NCBI GenBank assembly: GCA_021776785.1
Contig: JAJFFF010000006.1
Location: 1 to 52,461, forward strand
Length of the DNA stretch: 52,461 nt
Source of the DNA: Planctomycetota bacterium
GTDB taxonomy: Bacteria; Planctomycetota; PLA2
Direction: 5' to 3'
Within the stretch, counting starts at the first letter, position 1; the number at the start of each line of letters is the position of its first letter. The translations under genes and the position numbers were made by a program. Shown one piece after another: positions 1 to 7,701 of this stretch. The notes beneath the pieces were generated by a model that saw only the letters and a list, made by a program, of their open reading frames with translations, did no database searches and was not told the origin of the DNA.

Positions 1-1
1 G

Positions 2-130
2 GGCATCTTGTGCATTCACCTGAAACGTCCTTTTGGTCAGTATTCGTTTGTGTTGGAAAACAACGAAATACCGGGCAGGAGCGACGTTTCTGGCTATTTG
101 GGGGCGAGGCGCGACACCGAACGCGCTTGA
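2..130 (+). CDS. Possible 3' end of a gene cut by the window edge
   Basis: Frame 2 is open from the first base to a TGA at 128-130 and reads about 42 residues with a protein-like composition (for example LKRPFGQYSFVLENNE). No start is in the window. I do not recognise the family. It could equally be a chance open frame, because it is short. Confidence 0.25.
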   Translation, partial: GILCIHLKRPFGQYSFVLENNEIPGRSDVSGYLGARRDTERA

Positions 131-519
131 TCAGGGACTAGACTGCCTCTAATCCCGATCGCAAGTCCGATCGGTGGCTCAATTGTGCGGCGCGAAGCCG
201 CAGAGCTATTGGCTGGCCAGGAGGAGCGAAATCAGACCAGTGCAAACTTTTTTTCAGGGCTGTTTGGGAACGAGCCCGAAGAAGATCCTTGGAGGGATAG
301 GGCAAAAACCAGGCGGACCGGGTTCCTGGGGGGGCGGCTCGTCATTAAGACGTGGCATCTCAGTTGCACGAATCGAGGCGCGCTTTGCGCCAAGAACCGC
401 ATTGAATGGAAAGAGAAAGGGAAGCTAAAATACAAGGGCTGGAAGGTCGTAGTACGAATCAAGACCACTATGAGTTGGCACCTGTGGAACGAGCGTCGGT
501 GTCGGCCACAGCGCTAAGC
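131..519. other. Intergenic region, no convincing gene
   Basis: About 390 bases before the first clear gene. A 110-codon frame at 185-517 (+, GTG start) has a protein-like first half (SANFFSGLFGNEPEEDPW) but a low-complexity basic second half. It has no good ribosome site and runs right up to the signal-peptide gene at 520. I see no tRNA, terminator or repeat here. Confidence 0.4.
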
Positions 520-1725
520 ATGCGAGCAGTGTGGACTCTCATCGTTGCGGTTCTCATTGCCGCAGCAGGCACGTCATACGCAGAAGAACGGGGGCGTATT
601 GACGGGGCAGTATTGAGGCCGGACGGAAGCCCGCTCCAAGGGGCAGTGGTTGTTGCCGTACGCGAGTCGCAAACACGACCTACACACCTTGGACACAAGG
701 TCGAAGTCGCAACGGCGAGATCCGACGACAAAGGCCGCTATTCTTTCGGGAAATTGGCGGCCGGCACGTATCTGGTCTTCGTTGATGAGACCGGTAGCGT
801 GGTTGGCAAAGGGCCATCCGTGGACTTGGCCACGTTGATTGAGATTGTCAGAGTTGCTCGGATCAAGGGCACGGCGGGCAAAGTCTCGGTCATGGCCAAC
901 AAAGCCTCGCATCTCATGTTGCGACAAGTCGCGACGGTCCGGGTAAGAGGCGTCGCTCGAAGTGGAGATCGCGTGGTTCAAGATGCACGCGTTCGGTTGA
1001 TTCCAGTTGGCACGAAGCGGACCTGGGTCGAAGAAACGACCGTGGGCGAGCCTACGTTAGGGCTAACCAACGCCAGAGGCGAGTTTGATGCTGGTCTACA
1101 CCGAGCGGGGCACTATGAGATCGTTTGTGAAACGCCGCAGGTGCGTGCGCGAGTTGGGGCTGTTGAGCTACGGGGCAGTGAGCAACCCAAGCACCTGTCC
1201 GTGCAATTGGGCCAGATCGCCGTAAAAGTAAAAATTCTCTACGCAAACGGTGACGTTGCGCGCTCGGCGTCGGTTTACGCTTGGTCTTCACGCTCTCGGA
1301 GCACGATGGTTCACGAAACTGAAGGCAAAAACGAAACCTACACAGTTCCGTACCTCCAGCCTGGCAAATGGCGCTTCACTGCGTATGTCGGGCTTATCCA
1401 GGCAACAAGAGAGCTTGAACTCCGAACGGAGATGGAAGAGCCGGTTGTGATTCGGTTACCCCGCACAGGCTGTGTACGAGTCCGAGTTGTGCGCCCAAAC
1501 CGTCAGCGCGTTGCCTCTGCACGCGTACTTGTTGAGGGGGTTTCGGGGACGCCGTCGCTCGGGTTTGAGGCAAACACTTCCGGTGAGGTGCGACTACGGT
1601 TACCACCTCGGAAGTGGCGCGTTGGGATTGCTCATGGTTCGTCGCCCGGATTCGACGGAGATCCAAGTACGATCGCCGTCAGGGTCGGCGAAGAACTTAC
1701 GGTAGTTTTGACGACGCCAAAATGA
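520..1725 (+). CDS. Exported carboxypeptidase-regulatory-like domain protein
   Basis: The product is 401 residues. The chosen ATG gives a clean signal peptide (MRAVWTLIVAVLIAAAG, cleavage near SYA-EE); the frame is open further upstream, but that extension does not look like an export signal. The mature protein is a chain of beta-sandwich modules. The first (GRIDGAVLRPDGSPLQGAVV, then DDKGRYSFGKLAAGTY) is the classic pattern of carboxypeptidase-regulatory-like domains, and similar G-F/Y-LPPG-type turns recur to the end. There are no catalytic residues. Such proteins are usually periplasmic or surface structural or binding proteins. The stop codon overlaps the next start (ATGA at 1722-1725), so the two are probably translationally coupled. 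Confidence 0.75.
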   Translation: MRAVWTLIVAVLIAAAGTSYAEERGRIDGAVLRPDGSPLQGAVVVAVRESQTRPTHLGHKVEVATARSDDKGRYSFGKLAAGTYLVFVDETGSVVGKGPSVDLATLIEIVRVARIKGTAGKVSVMANKASHLMLRQVATVRVRGVARSGDRVVQDARVRLIPVGTKRTWVEETTVGEPTLGLTNARGEFDAGLHRAGHYEIVCETPQVRARVGAVELRGSEQPKHLSVQLGQIAVKVKILYANGDVARSASVYAWSSRSRSTMVHETEGKNETYTVPYLQPGKWRFTAYVGLIQATRELELRTEMEEPVVIRLPRTGCVRVRVVRPNRQRVASARVLVEGVSGTPSLGFEANTSGEVRLRLPPRKWRVGIAHGSSPGFDGDPSTIAVRVGEELTVVLTTPK

Positions 1726-1940
1726 GTGATTCCACTGAACGCTCATCGACTAGCGGCCATCAAGAGCGCGACCGGGTCGTGGCGACGGACACCTCCAGGA
1801 ATGCGTTGCGAATGAAGAACGCAACGCGACTGCTTGTCCTCCTTGTCGTCATCGCGTTGGTCGTTCTCTTCGTCTGGGTCATCTCGGGGGATTGGAGTCA
1901 GCTAGAGCACGCCATTCGTCGCGGGTTGTTGTTTGGGTAG
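1722..1940 (+). CDS. Small single-pass membrane protein
   Basis: The product is 72 residues, with the start fixed by a 4-base ATGA overlap with the preceding gene. A polar N-terminal third (about 35 residues, Ser/Thr/Arg rich) is followed by one strong hydrophobic segment (LLVLLVVIALVVLFVWVI, about residues 36-53) and a short tail. The layout suggests an inner-membrane anchor with a cytoplasmic N terminus. No family is recognised. Its TAG stop (1938-1940) is in the same frame as the downstream RHS reading frame, with no other stop between them. Confidence 0.6.
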   Translation: MSDSTERSSTSGHQERDRVVATDTSRNALRMKNATRLLVLLVVIALVVLFVWVISGDWSQLEHAIRRGLLFG

Positions 1941-2006
1941 CCCAGATGCAGCAGACACAGACGCGGCCGGCTCGGAACCAGTCAGTTCGCGCGGCGAGCG
2001 TGTCTG

Positions 2007-3548
2007 TTGCCTCTGGGTGGCGGCGCCTTGTACCGTAGCTGCATCCACGTCCACGACGATGCGCCGACGCATCTCGATGTCGAACTACAGATACGGCAGA
2101 TAGACTACGCCTACAACAAGGTCCACGATCGGACACACGAGTCGTACGCCGGAACTGGCCTCGGTGACGCGTTCGCGTACGACAAACTACGCCGCCTGAC
2201 GACGGCGTGGATGGGATCGTCGAACGTAGCGAACCCCGGGGCGAGCACGTATGTCAAAAAACTCACCTTCAACATGGACGACGACGCAAATCGAACGTCG
2301 GTCGTCGATCTTCCGTATGGCGGATCATCGACGACAACAAACTACACGACCAACAACCTGAATAGCTACACGAACGTAGGAGGAACAACGCGCGGGAACG
2401 ACGCGAACGGCAACCTGACCGACAACGGGACGCACCTGTTCTCGTACAACTACAAAAACGTCATCGTCCAGGTGAAACTGAAGTCGGGTGGCGGCGTGGT
2501 GGCGGACTACAAGTACGACGCACTTGGTCGTCGAGTTGAGAAAGACGTTGGCGGCGCAATCGAGCGGCATATTCGTTCGCCGGTGTCACCCGAGGTGTCG
2601 CACGTCGTTTGCGCATATGGTGCAAGCGATACCTGGATGCAGGACTACGTGTGGTCCGACGAGATTGATGGGATCATAATGCTTCGCCAGGCCGATGTTC
2701 TAGACTTCGACGCCGATTCCGACACCTCAGAAGTGACGCGAAGCTACTACCACCGAAATGCTCTTGGATCCGTCATGGGAATGACGGATGCTGCTGAATC
2801 CGCTATCGTCAGTTACCGATACTCGCCATATGGCGTCCGCACAACGACTGTCGGTGGAGTCGTCCAGACGTCCGATCCGCTAGGCCAGCCGTGGACGTTT
2901 ACTAGTCGAGCATCCGATGCCGAGACATCTTTACTCTACTACCGCGCACGGAGCTATGACCCTAAGACGGGGCGATTCCTTCAGCGAGATCCGCTCGGAT
3001 ACGAGCCGCATGCAAATCTGTATGTCTATGCGAACAGCAATCCCGTGGGGTTGGTCGATCCGACGGGTCTAGACCCTGTCTACCCGTTTCCGATGCCACC
3101 GACGACACAGCCGCCCCCGGCGACATGGCCTCCCAAGACACCGCCCGCCAGACGAGATCCGTCGAAGAAGCCATCTCCTAGTGATCAGCCGAAGCCTCGC
3201 GTGAAGCCCAAGAAGGTGCCGCTTGTTCCAAGGATCCTGGGAGCCATCTTCATGCTTGCATCTCCCGTAGGAGAAGGGTCAGAGAACTGGGGCAACTGTA
3301 GCTGCTTGTTGAGATTCTATTTCTATACAAAAGATAACAAAGTCAAGAAGAGCGACAACCTCGTTGCGAAGAATGCCGGTGGATGCCTCACAGACGCGGA
3401 GTGTTTCAGGAAGTGCCGCGCCATGGCGCATGGCTACAACAAAGAATGGAAGAGCAAAGCGCTGAAGAAATCTCTAAAAAAACTCAATTATACGAAGATA
3501 TACTGCGCGGTTGAGATGTGGGCGTGCTTTAGCAACCGGAGACGGTGA
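2007..3548 (+). CDS. Truncated RHS-repeat protein with cysteine-rich C-terminal domain
   Basis: The frame codes 513 residues from a TTG that has no ribosome site, so the true start is uncertain and the gene may be a broken remnant. YD-type repeats run from about residue 35 (YDKLRRLTTAW, YDALGRRVEKDV). They end in the RHS core signature: RARSYDPKTGRFLQRDPLG followed by NLYVYANSNPVGLVDPTG (about residues 313-352). After the core come a Pro/Lys linker and a ~95-residue tail with seven cysteines. That is the position where polymorphic RHS toxins carry their variable effector, but I do not recognise this tail. Intact RHS proteins usually exceed 1000 residues, so most of the shell is missing. The first 25 residues resemble the end of the gene at 3550-4962 rather than an RHS protein. 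Confidence 0.7.
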   Translation: MPLGGGALYRSCIHVHDDAPTHLDVELQIRQIDYAYNKVHDRTHESYAGTGLGDAFAYDKLRRLTTAWMGSSNVANPGASTYVKKLTFNMDDDANRTSVVDLPYGGSSTTTNYTTNNLNSYTNVGGTTRGNDANGNLTDNGTHLFSYNYKNVIVQVKLKSGGGVVADYKYDALGRRVEKDVGGAIERHIRSPVSPEVSHVVCAYGASDTWMQDYVWSDEIDGIIMLRQADVLDFDADSDTSEVTRSYYHRNALGSVMGMTDAAESAIVSYRYSPYGVRTTTVGGVVQTSDPLGQPWTFTSRASDAETSLLYYRARSYDPKTGRFLQRDPLGYEPHANLYVYANSNPVGLVDPTGLDPVYPFPMPPTTQPPPATWPPKTPPARRDPSKKPSPSDQPKPRVKPKKVPLVPRILGAIFMLASPVGEGSENWGNCSCLLRFYFYTKDNKVKKSDNLVAKNAGGCLTDAECFRKCRAMAHGYNKEWKSKALKKSLKKLNYTKIYCAVEMWACFSNRRR

Positions 3549-3549
3549 A

Positions 3550-4962
3550 ATGGAACGGAAGATTTTTGGGCGCGTTGTCGACTTAGGTGGGTCCGGTGTC
3601 CGGGACGCGACGGTGATCTTGGGTACCTGGCCGCAAGACGTGCGGATCAACGACTCGCCTGCGGTGGACACGGTCGCGGGCGGCCAATACGTGTTTGGGC
3701 CCGCCGAGTTAAGCTTTGTGGACGAGATCGACGACACGGAGGCCTATCGAAACGGCGGTGTATTCGCACTCGACCTCTGGGCCCGCGCCATCTGGCGCGG
3801 GCAAGCTTCGGCGCCGGTTGAATTGCGCTGGACCGGCAGCCTGATCGAATTTCCCGACCTGGTCCTCTTGCCGGCTGCGACCGGGAATATCTCAGTGCGT
3901 AGAAGCGACGGCGCCGCTGCCAAAGAGGCTGTGATCGAAGTAATGCTGACTGCGGACGAGCCTCCTGTGCATTTTCATTTCAAGGGAATCGCTGACGGGA
4001 AAGGAAGATTCGAATTCGGCCCCGTTCCCCGTCGCAAGTACTCGGTCTCCGTTGATGCCGTATGTCAGTCTGAGCCGCCGCAACGCGCGTTATGGAGAAC
4101 GCACGACTTGCATGAAACGCTCGTCGTTACGCTGGAAGAGGGGCGCACAGTGCGCGGTACGATCTTGACTTGGAAGGGCGAGCCTGCGGGTGGCTATAGA
4201 GTCGCTGCTGCGGGGCTGCCTACCGGAGACCCGCTGGATGTAACCGTTCAAGCCGACGACGAAGGCTGTTTCGAGCTTGACGGGGTGCCTCGATTCGACG
4301 CGGCTATCGCCGTGTATAGACCACCTCCTGAAGTGCAAGATATCGACGCGCTCGATGACCTTCTGGAGGAATTGCACGGTCCACCTTTGCAGATTTTTGA
4401 GATCCCTTCGAGCGACGCAGCACCACTGTGCTTGGCCCTTCCCGCAATCGGAATGCTCCGAATTGAACTGGTGGATACTCGCGGGAAGCGACCGAAGTCC
4501 GGCCACGCCTTCTTGTTTCACCAGGGCCACGAGCACACGACGACGTCGAGCGTCGTCGAGCCGCATGGCGTGGTTCGGTTCAGAAACGCCCCATACGATA
4601 CCCCGCTCGAGATTCGGGCCTCCATCGACGACGCGCAGGAGGGGAAACTGGAGCAGCGGTTCTCCATCCTGGCATCTGGTGAAGAGCTCACGTTGAGAGT
4701 CTCCGGTGCAGGAACAGTGATTCTGAAGTTGCGAGACTCGGATACCGAGTTGCGTGTGCGCGACTGCCAAGCTCGATTCGGTCAACTCCACACGCTCGCG
4801 CGGGCTGAGGGGTGGTCTTCAGAGTTGAGGGGGTGGACCGCGCCGGGGTACTACCCAAGCCTTGAGGTCGAAGCCGCTGGGTATCGGAAGAAGGTAATTG
4901 AAGGCATCCACGTCCATGACGACGCGCCGACGAAAATCGATGTCGAACTTGAACCCGAATAG
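3550..4962 (+). CDS. Multi-domain carboxypeptidase-regulatory-like protein without signal peptide
   Basis: The product is 470 residues. The ATG lies one base after the RHS stop, with GGAG at 3538-3541 eight bases upstream. The sequence is a series of beta-sandwich repeats of the carboxypeptidase-regulatory type (IFGRVVDLGGSGVRDATV at the start; later DGKGRFEFGPVPRRKYSV and DDEGCFELDGVPRFD). No signal peptide or membrane segment is visible, unlike the relative at 520-1725, so it may be cytoplasmic or have lost its export signal. Its last residues (IHVHDDAPTKIDVELEPE) recur near the start of the RHS frame. Tight spacing suggests co-expression with the RHS protein. Whether it protects against or assembles with that protein is unknown. 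Confidence 0.65.
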   Translation: MERKIFGRVVDLGGSGVRDATVILGTWPQDVRINDSPAVDTVAGGQYVFGPAELSFVDEIDDTEAYRNGGVFALDLWARAIWRGQASAPVELRWTGSLIEFPDLVLLPAATGNISVRRSDGAAAKEAVIEVMLTADEPPVHFHFKGIADGKGRFEFGPVPRRKYSVSVDAVCQSEPPQRALWRTHDLHETLVVTLEEGRTVRGTILTWKGEPAGGYRVAAAGLPTGDPLDVTVQADDEGCFELDGVPRFDAAIAVYRPPPEVQDIDALDDLLEELHGPPLQIFEIPSSDAAPLCLALPAIGMLRIELVDTRGKRPKSGHAFLFHQGHEHTTTSSVVEPHGVVRFRNAPYDTPLEIRASIDDAQEGKLEQRFSILASGEELTLRVSGAGTVILKLRDSDTELRVRDCQARFGQLHTLARAEGWSSELRGWTAPGYYPSLEVEAAGYRKKVIEGIHVHDDAPTKIDVELEPE

Positions 4963-5104
4963 AGACGTCCTGATCAGTGACGGGGTCCGGATCTACTCGG
5001 ACAACGCTCAGGTTCGGGGTCCGAAAACAGTCGCCTGAACTACCAGCGGAGCTCTTCAGGGGTGTAACGTTCTTTCTGTAAATTGCTCGTAGGAGGATTC
5101 GCAT

Positions 5105-5185
5105 TTGCTGGCCCCCGCGCGCTCGAAGGCGGCGTCGCGCGCGCGTCGACGTGGTTCTGTATTGCTGTATTGGGGTTGTCGATGA
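5105..5185 (+). CDS. Possible leader peptide upstream of membrane protein
   Basis: A 26-codon frame with a TTG start sits 8 bases after a perfect AGGAGG (5091-5096). Its stop TGA overlaps the ATG of the next gene (ATGA at 5182-5185). The peptide is Arg/Ala rich and matches nothing I know. The consensus ribosome site has no other start codon within range. The arrangement would couple translation of the downstream gene. Confidence 0.25.
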   Translation: MLAPARSKAASRARRRGSVLLYWGCR

Positions 5186-5619
5186 CGAATGGGCGTGTGT
5201 GCTTAGCGCTTGCTGTCCTGGTGTTGCTTGGTGCGGCTGCTGCGTGGTGGACCGCGACTCGACATGAGCGCGCGTTCATGGATCTCATCGAGGACGGAGT
5301 GAGTCGCGGGATCGTGGACTTTCGAGACTTCTCCGCGTTCGACTGGGATACCGTGATTTTCTTTTCGCCCTACGTGACGGCGGAGCGGATCTCGACCACA
5401 GCCGGCGTTTCATGGTCCGCGTTTTCTGACCCTGCCGCTTTCTCTTACGACAGCTACGCCCTAGTCGTGTTTATTCAAGCAAACGAGATCGTGGCCCACT
5501 TCGATGTGCGCAGAGATCGAATCGACTTTGCTTCGTTGGATGGTCGTGGGTTCTCGCCTGCCACTGCACGATTTGAAGTAATGAGTACGAGGGCCGTGAA
5601 CGTTCTCCGACGGAACTGA
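5182..5619 (+). CDS. Small membrane-anchored protein of unknown function
   Basis: The product is 145 residues. The chosen ATG begins directly with a hydrophobic anchor (CLALAVLVLLGAAAAWW, residues 6-22); a longer in-frame reading back to 5083 adds non-coding-like sequence. The soluble part holds the pattern FDWDTVIFFSPYVTAERI, then a beta-rich stretch (ALVVFIQANEIVAHFDV). It probably faces the periplasm. I faintly recall a similar WD-x-FxPY pattern in small hypothetical lipoproteins but cannot confirm a family. Its place after the RHS cluster would fit an accessory or protective role, which is inference only. Confidence 0.55.
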   Translation: MTNGRVCLALAVLVLLGAAAAWWTATRHERAFMDLIEDGVSRGIVDFRDFSAFDWDTVIFFSPYVTAERISTTAGVSWSAFSDPAAFSYDSYALVVFIQANEIVAHFDVRRDRIDFASLDGRGFSPATARFEVMSTRAVNVLRRN

Positions 5620-5701
5620 CCGCTGCAGTTGCGCGTGGCTCAATGCGAACCAGCGGCCGAACGCCCGCGCCCGAGCATCCGACCGCCGCATGTTCTCGCG
5701 C

Positions 5702-6187
5702 CTACTTCTTCGGCGCCGGTACGTGCTGATCGATCAGGATCGTGTTGCCGTCCGGGTCCGCGAGGACCATGCTCGCCGGCCCGTCGCTTTTGGGATCCGC
5801 GCGTGTCGTCAGCTTGATGCCGCTCTTTTCGATCTCTTTTTGCAGATCGCGCACGTCGGTGAACTCCATGAGCGCCTCCGCCTTGTGATTCCAGCCGGGG
5901 TTAAACGTCATGATGTTTTTCTCAAACATCCCCTGAAACAGGCCGATCGTGGCCCGTTCGTTTTGCAGGATCAACCAGTTCTGCTTGATTTCGCCGCCGA
6001 TCTTTTGAAAGCCCAGCTTTTCGTAGAACGCAAGCGACTTGCCAATGTCTTTGACCGCCAGGCTGACGGAGAAGTTTCCCAGTTTCATCGTTGATTTCCT
6101 TTCCATCTTCTTCGATTCCGCGTTGAGCACTTGACTCATCGCGCCTGCGATCAAGATGACGGCGAGCGCCGTGACCAGTTTTTGCAT
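5702..6187 (-). CDS. VOC (glyoxalase-fold) protein, possibly exported
   Basis: The product is 161 residues from the ATG at 6187, which has AGAGGA about 7 bases upstream. It starts with a signal-peptide-like segment (MQKLVTALAVILIAGAMS). A second in-frame ATG at 6088, preceded by AAAGGA, gives the usual VOC N terminus MKLGNFSVSLAVKDIGKSLA. The body has the beta-alpha-beta-beta-beta half-motifs (FYEKLGFQKIGG; MVLADPDGNTILIDQH). The family includes glyoxalase I, dioxygenases and drug-binding proteins that share a metal or ligand cleft; the specific substrate cannot be read. It is divergent from the AraC-type regulator, which may control it. Confidence 0.8.
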   Translation of the reverse strand: MQKLVTALAVILIAGAMSQVLNAESKKMERKSTMKLGNFSVSLAVKDIGKSLAFYEKLGFQKIGGEIKQNWLILQNERATIGLFQGMFEKNIMTFNPGWNHKAEALMEFTDVRDLQKEIEKSGIKLTTRADPKSDGPASMVLADPDGNTILIDQHVPAPKK

Positions 6188-6277
6188 GTTGAAATCCTCT
6201 GTGGACCGCGCCGAGAAACCGTCCGGTCCTTTCAGCTTGCAGGGTGTCAAAGCCCGCAGTAGCTTGCTTGCCAGATC

Positions 6278-7201
6278 TTGCTAAATCGCGGAGAAAAATC
6301 CACCCCGCCGCGCCCCGATTACATGGCGCGCGTGAATCGCGCAATCGACTACATCGTGCGTAACCTCGCCGCGCCGCTGAGGCTCGATGATGTGGCCCGC
6401 GTGGCGCATTTCTCGCCGTTTCACTTCCACCGTGTGTTTCGCGCCTTGGTCGGCGAAACACTCCAACAGTTTGTAAAGCGCGTGCGCCTAGAACGCGCGC
6501 TGTTCATGATGTCGCACAAAGGGGGCGAATCGCTGACCAAGATCGCGTTCGATTGCGGGTTTGCGTCTTCGTCCGATTTTTCGCGGAGCTTTAAGCAGCG
6601 CTTCGGCGTTCCGCCCAGCGTGTTCGACCTTGAAACGCACCGGCGCGACAAGCGCGAAGAGCTTCGCTGGAGCGCGCAGGACCCGGCCGTTGCGCATCTC
6701 CTCAAGGGGCTGCCGCCCGGAGAAAACCCGGACGGCTTCGAAGTCGAGATCGTCGATATTCCCGCGCGCACCGTCGCGTACATTCGCGTGCTCGATCCGT
6801 TCCGGCCCGATGTTGTGCCGCAGGCGTGCGAGCGCTTGATGCGTTGGGCGGAAAAGCGTGGCCTCGCCGACGGCCCATGGCTCGGCTACATGTGGGAGGA
6901 TCCCGAGATCGTCGCGCTCGCGGACTGTCGGTACGACGTTGGGTTAGAAGTGCCCGACATAAAGCTTGAAGGTGAAATCAGTCGCGTCGACTTTCCGCCG
7001 ATGACGATTGCGCAAGTCGAGGTGAAGGGTGCAATCGACCTCGAGCAACGCTGCCTAGATTGGCTCTTTCGCACATGGCTTCCGAGCAGCCGTTACGTCC
7101 CGGCCGAGCAGCCCTGCTTTGAAGCGTGGATCGGCCGTCCGTTCGCGCACGGCATGGAGCATTTCGAGTTGCACGCGCAGATCCCGATCGTCCGCGGTTA
7201 A
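6278..7201 (+). CDS. AraC-family regulator with GyrI-like effector domain
   Basis: The product is 307 residues from TTG 6278. That start keeps the DYMARVNRAIDYI stretch typical of relatives; ATG 6323 would give 292 residues. Two helix-turn-helix units lie in residues ~25-120 (LRLDDVARVAHFSPFHFHRV and TKIAFDCGFASSSDFSRSFK). A C-terminal GyrI-like small-molecule-binding domain fills ~150-305 (IVDIPARTVAYIRV; HFELHAQIPI). It is presumably a cytoplasmic transcription factor that senses a hydrophobic or cationic ligand, as SoxS/Rob-BmrR-type relatives do. Divergent from one VOC gene and upstream of another, it probably regulates both and itself. Confidence 0.85.
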   Translation: MLNRGEKSTPPRPDYMARVNRAIDYIVRNLAAPLRLDDVARVAHFSPFHFHRVFRALVGETLQQFVKRVRLERALFMMSHKGGESLTKIAFDCGFASSSDFSRSFKQRFGVPPSVFDLETHRRDKREELRWSAQDPAVAHLLKGLPPGENPDGFEVEIVDIPARTVAYIRVLDPFRPDVVPQACERLMRWAEKRGLADGPWLGYMWEDPEIVALADCRYDVGLEVPDIKLEGEISRVDFPPMTIAQVEVKGAIDLEQRCLDWLFRTWLPSSRYVPAEQPCFEAWIGRPFAHGMEHFELHAQIPIVRG

Positions 7202-7250
7202 TCCGGGTGTCCAACGAGCCCGGTCGCTTCGCGCCCGTATCCTTGCAAAC

Positions 7251-7640
7251 ATGCGCGTAACCGAGGGAATCACTTGGGTGGCCTCGTGCACCCAGCAATT
7301 TGACGCCACGCTCTCGTTTTTTCGCGACGGGTTGGGCCTTGAAGTGAAGTCGTCTGGGCGCGCGAAAGTCGACACGCAGTTCGATCGCTACGCTGTGTTT
7401 TCGATGCCCAACGACGTGAGTTACGAGTTGCTGGAACCAAAGCCGGAAACGCGTGGCAAATACGTCGGGCCGATCGTTTCCTTCACCGTTGCTGACCTCG
7501 AGTCGGCGCTGCGCGAGCTCGATGAACGGGGCGTGGAGTGGCTCACTGACGTCATCGACGATAACGAGACGTGGCGCTGGATTTATTTTCGAGCACCCGA
7601 CGGCAACGCGTACCAACTGCAGGAGCGCCGTCCGGAGTAA
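7251..7640 (+). CDS. VOC family (glyoxalase/bleomycin-resistance fold) protein
   Basis: The product is 129 residues, a single VOC unit built of two half-motifs: MRVTEGITWVASCTQQFDAT with FFRDGLGLEVK, then IVSFTVADLESALRELDERG and IYFRAPDGNAYQLQE. The final Glu of YQLQE is at the position of the usual metal ligand. There is no signal peptide, so it is likely cytoplasmic. It follows the AraC-type gene by 49 bases and may share its transcript. A strong hairpin follows the stop codon. Confidence 0.8.
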   Translation: MRVTEGITWVASCTQQFDATLSFFRDGLGLEVKSSGRAKVDTQFDRYAVFSMPNDVSYELLEPKPETRGKYVGPIVSFTVADLESALRELDERGVEWLTDVIDDNETWRWIYFRAPDGNAYQLQERRPE

Positions 7641-7649
7641 CAAAAAACG

Positions 7650-7679
7650 AGGGCCCGCCGCATGAACGCGCCGGGCCCT
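7650..7679. terminator. Bidirectional terminator between convergent genes
   Basis: The arms AGGGCCCG (7650-7657) and CGGGCCCT (7672-7679) form a perfect 8-base stem with a 14-base loop. Read on the minus strand, the stem is followed by TCGTTTTTTG, a good U-tract for the gene at 7702-8553. On the plus strand only a weak T-rich run follows. Confidence 0.75.
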
Positions 7680-7701
7680 TTGTCGTGTTTGTGTACTGCT
7701 A

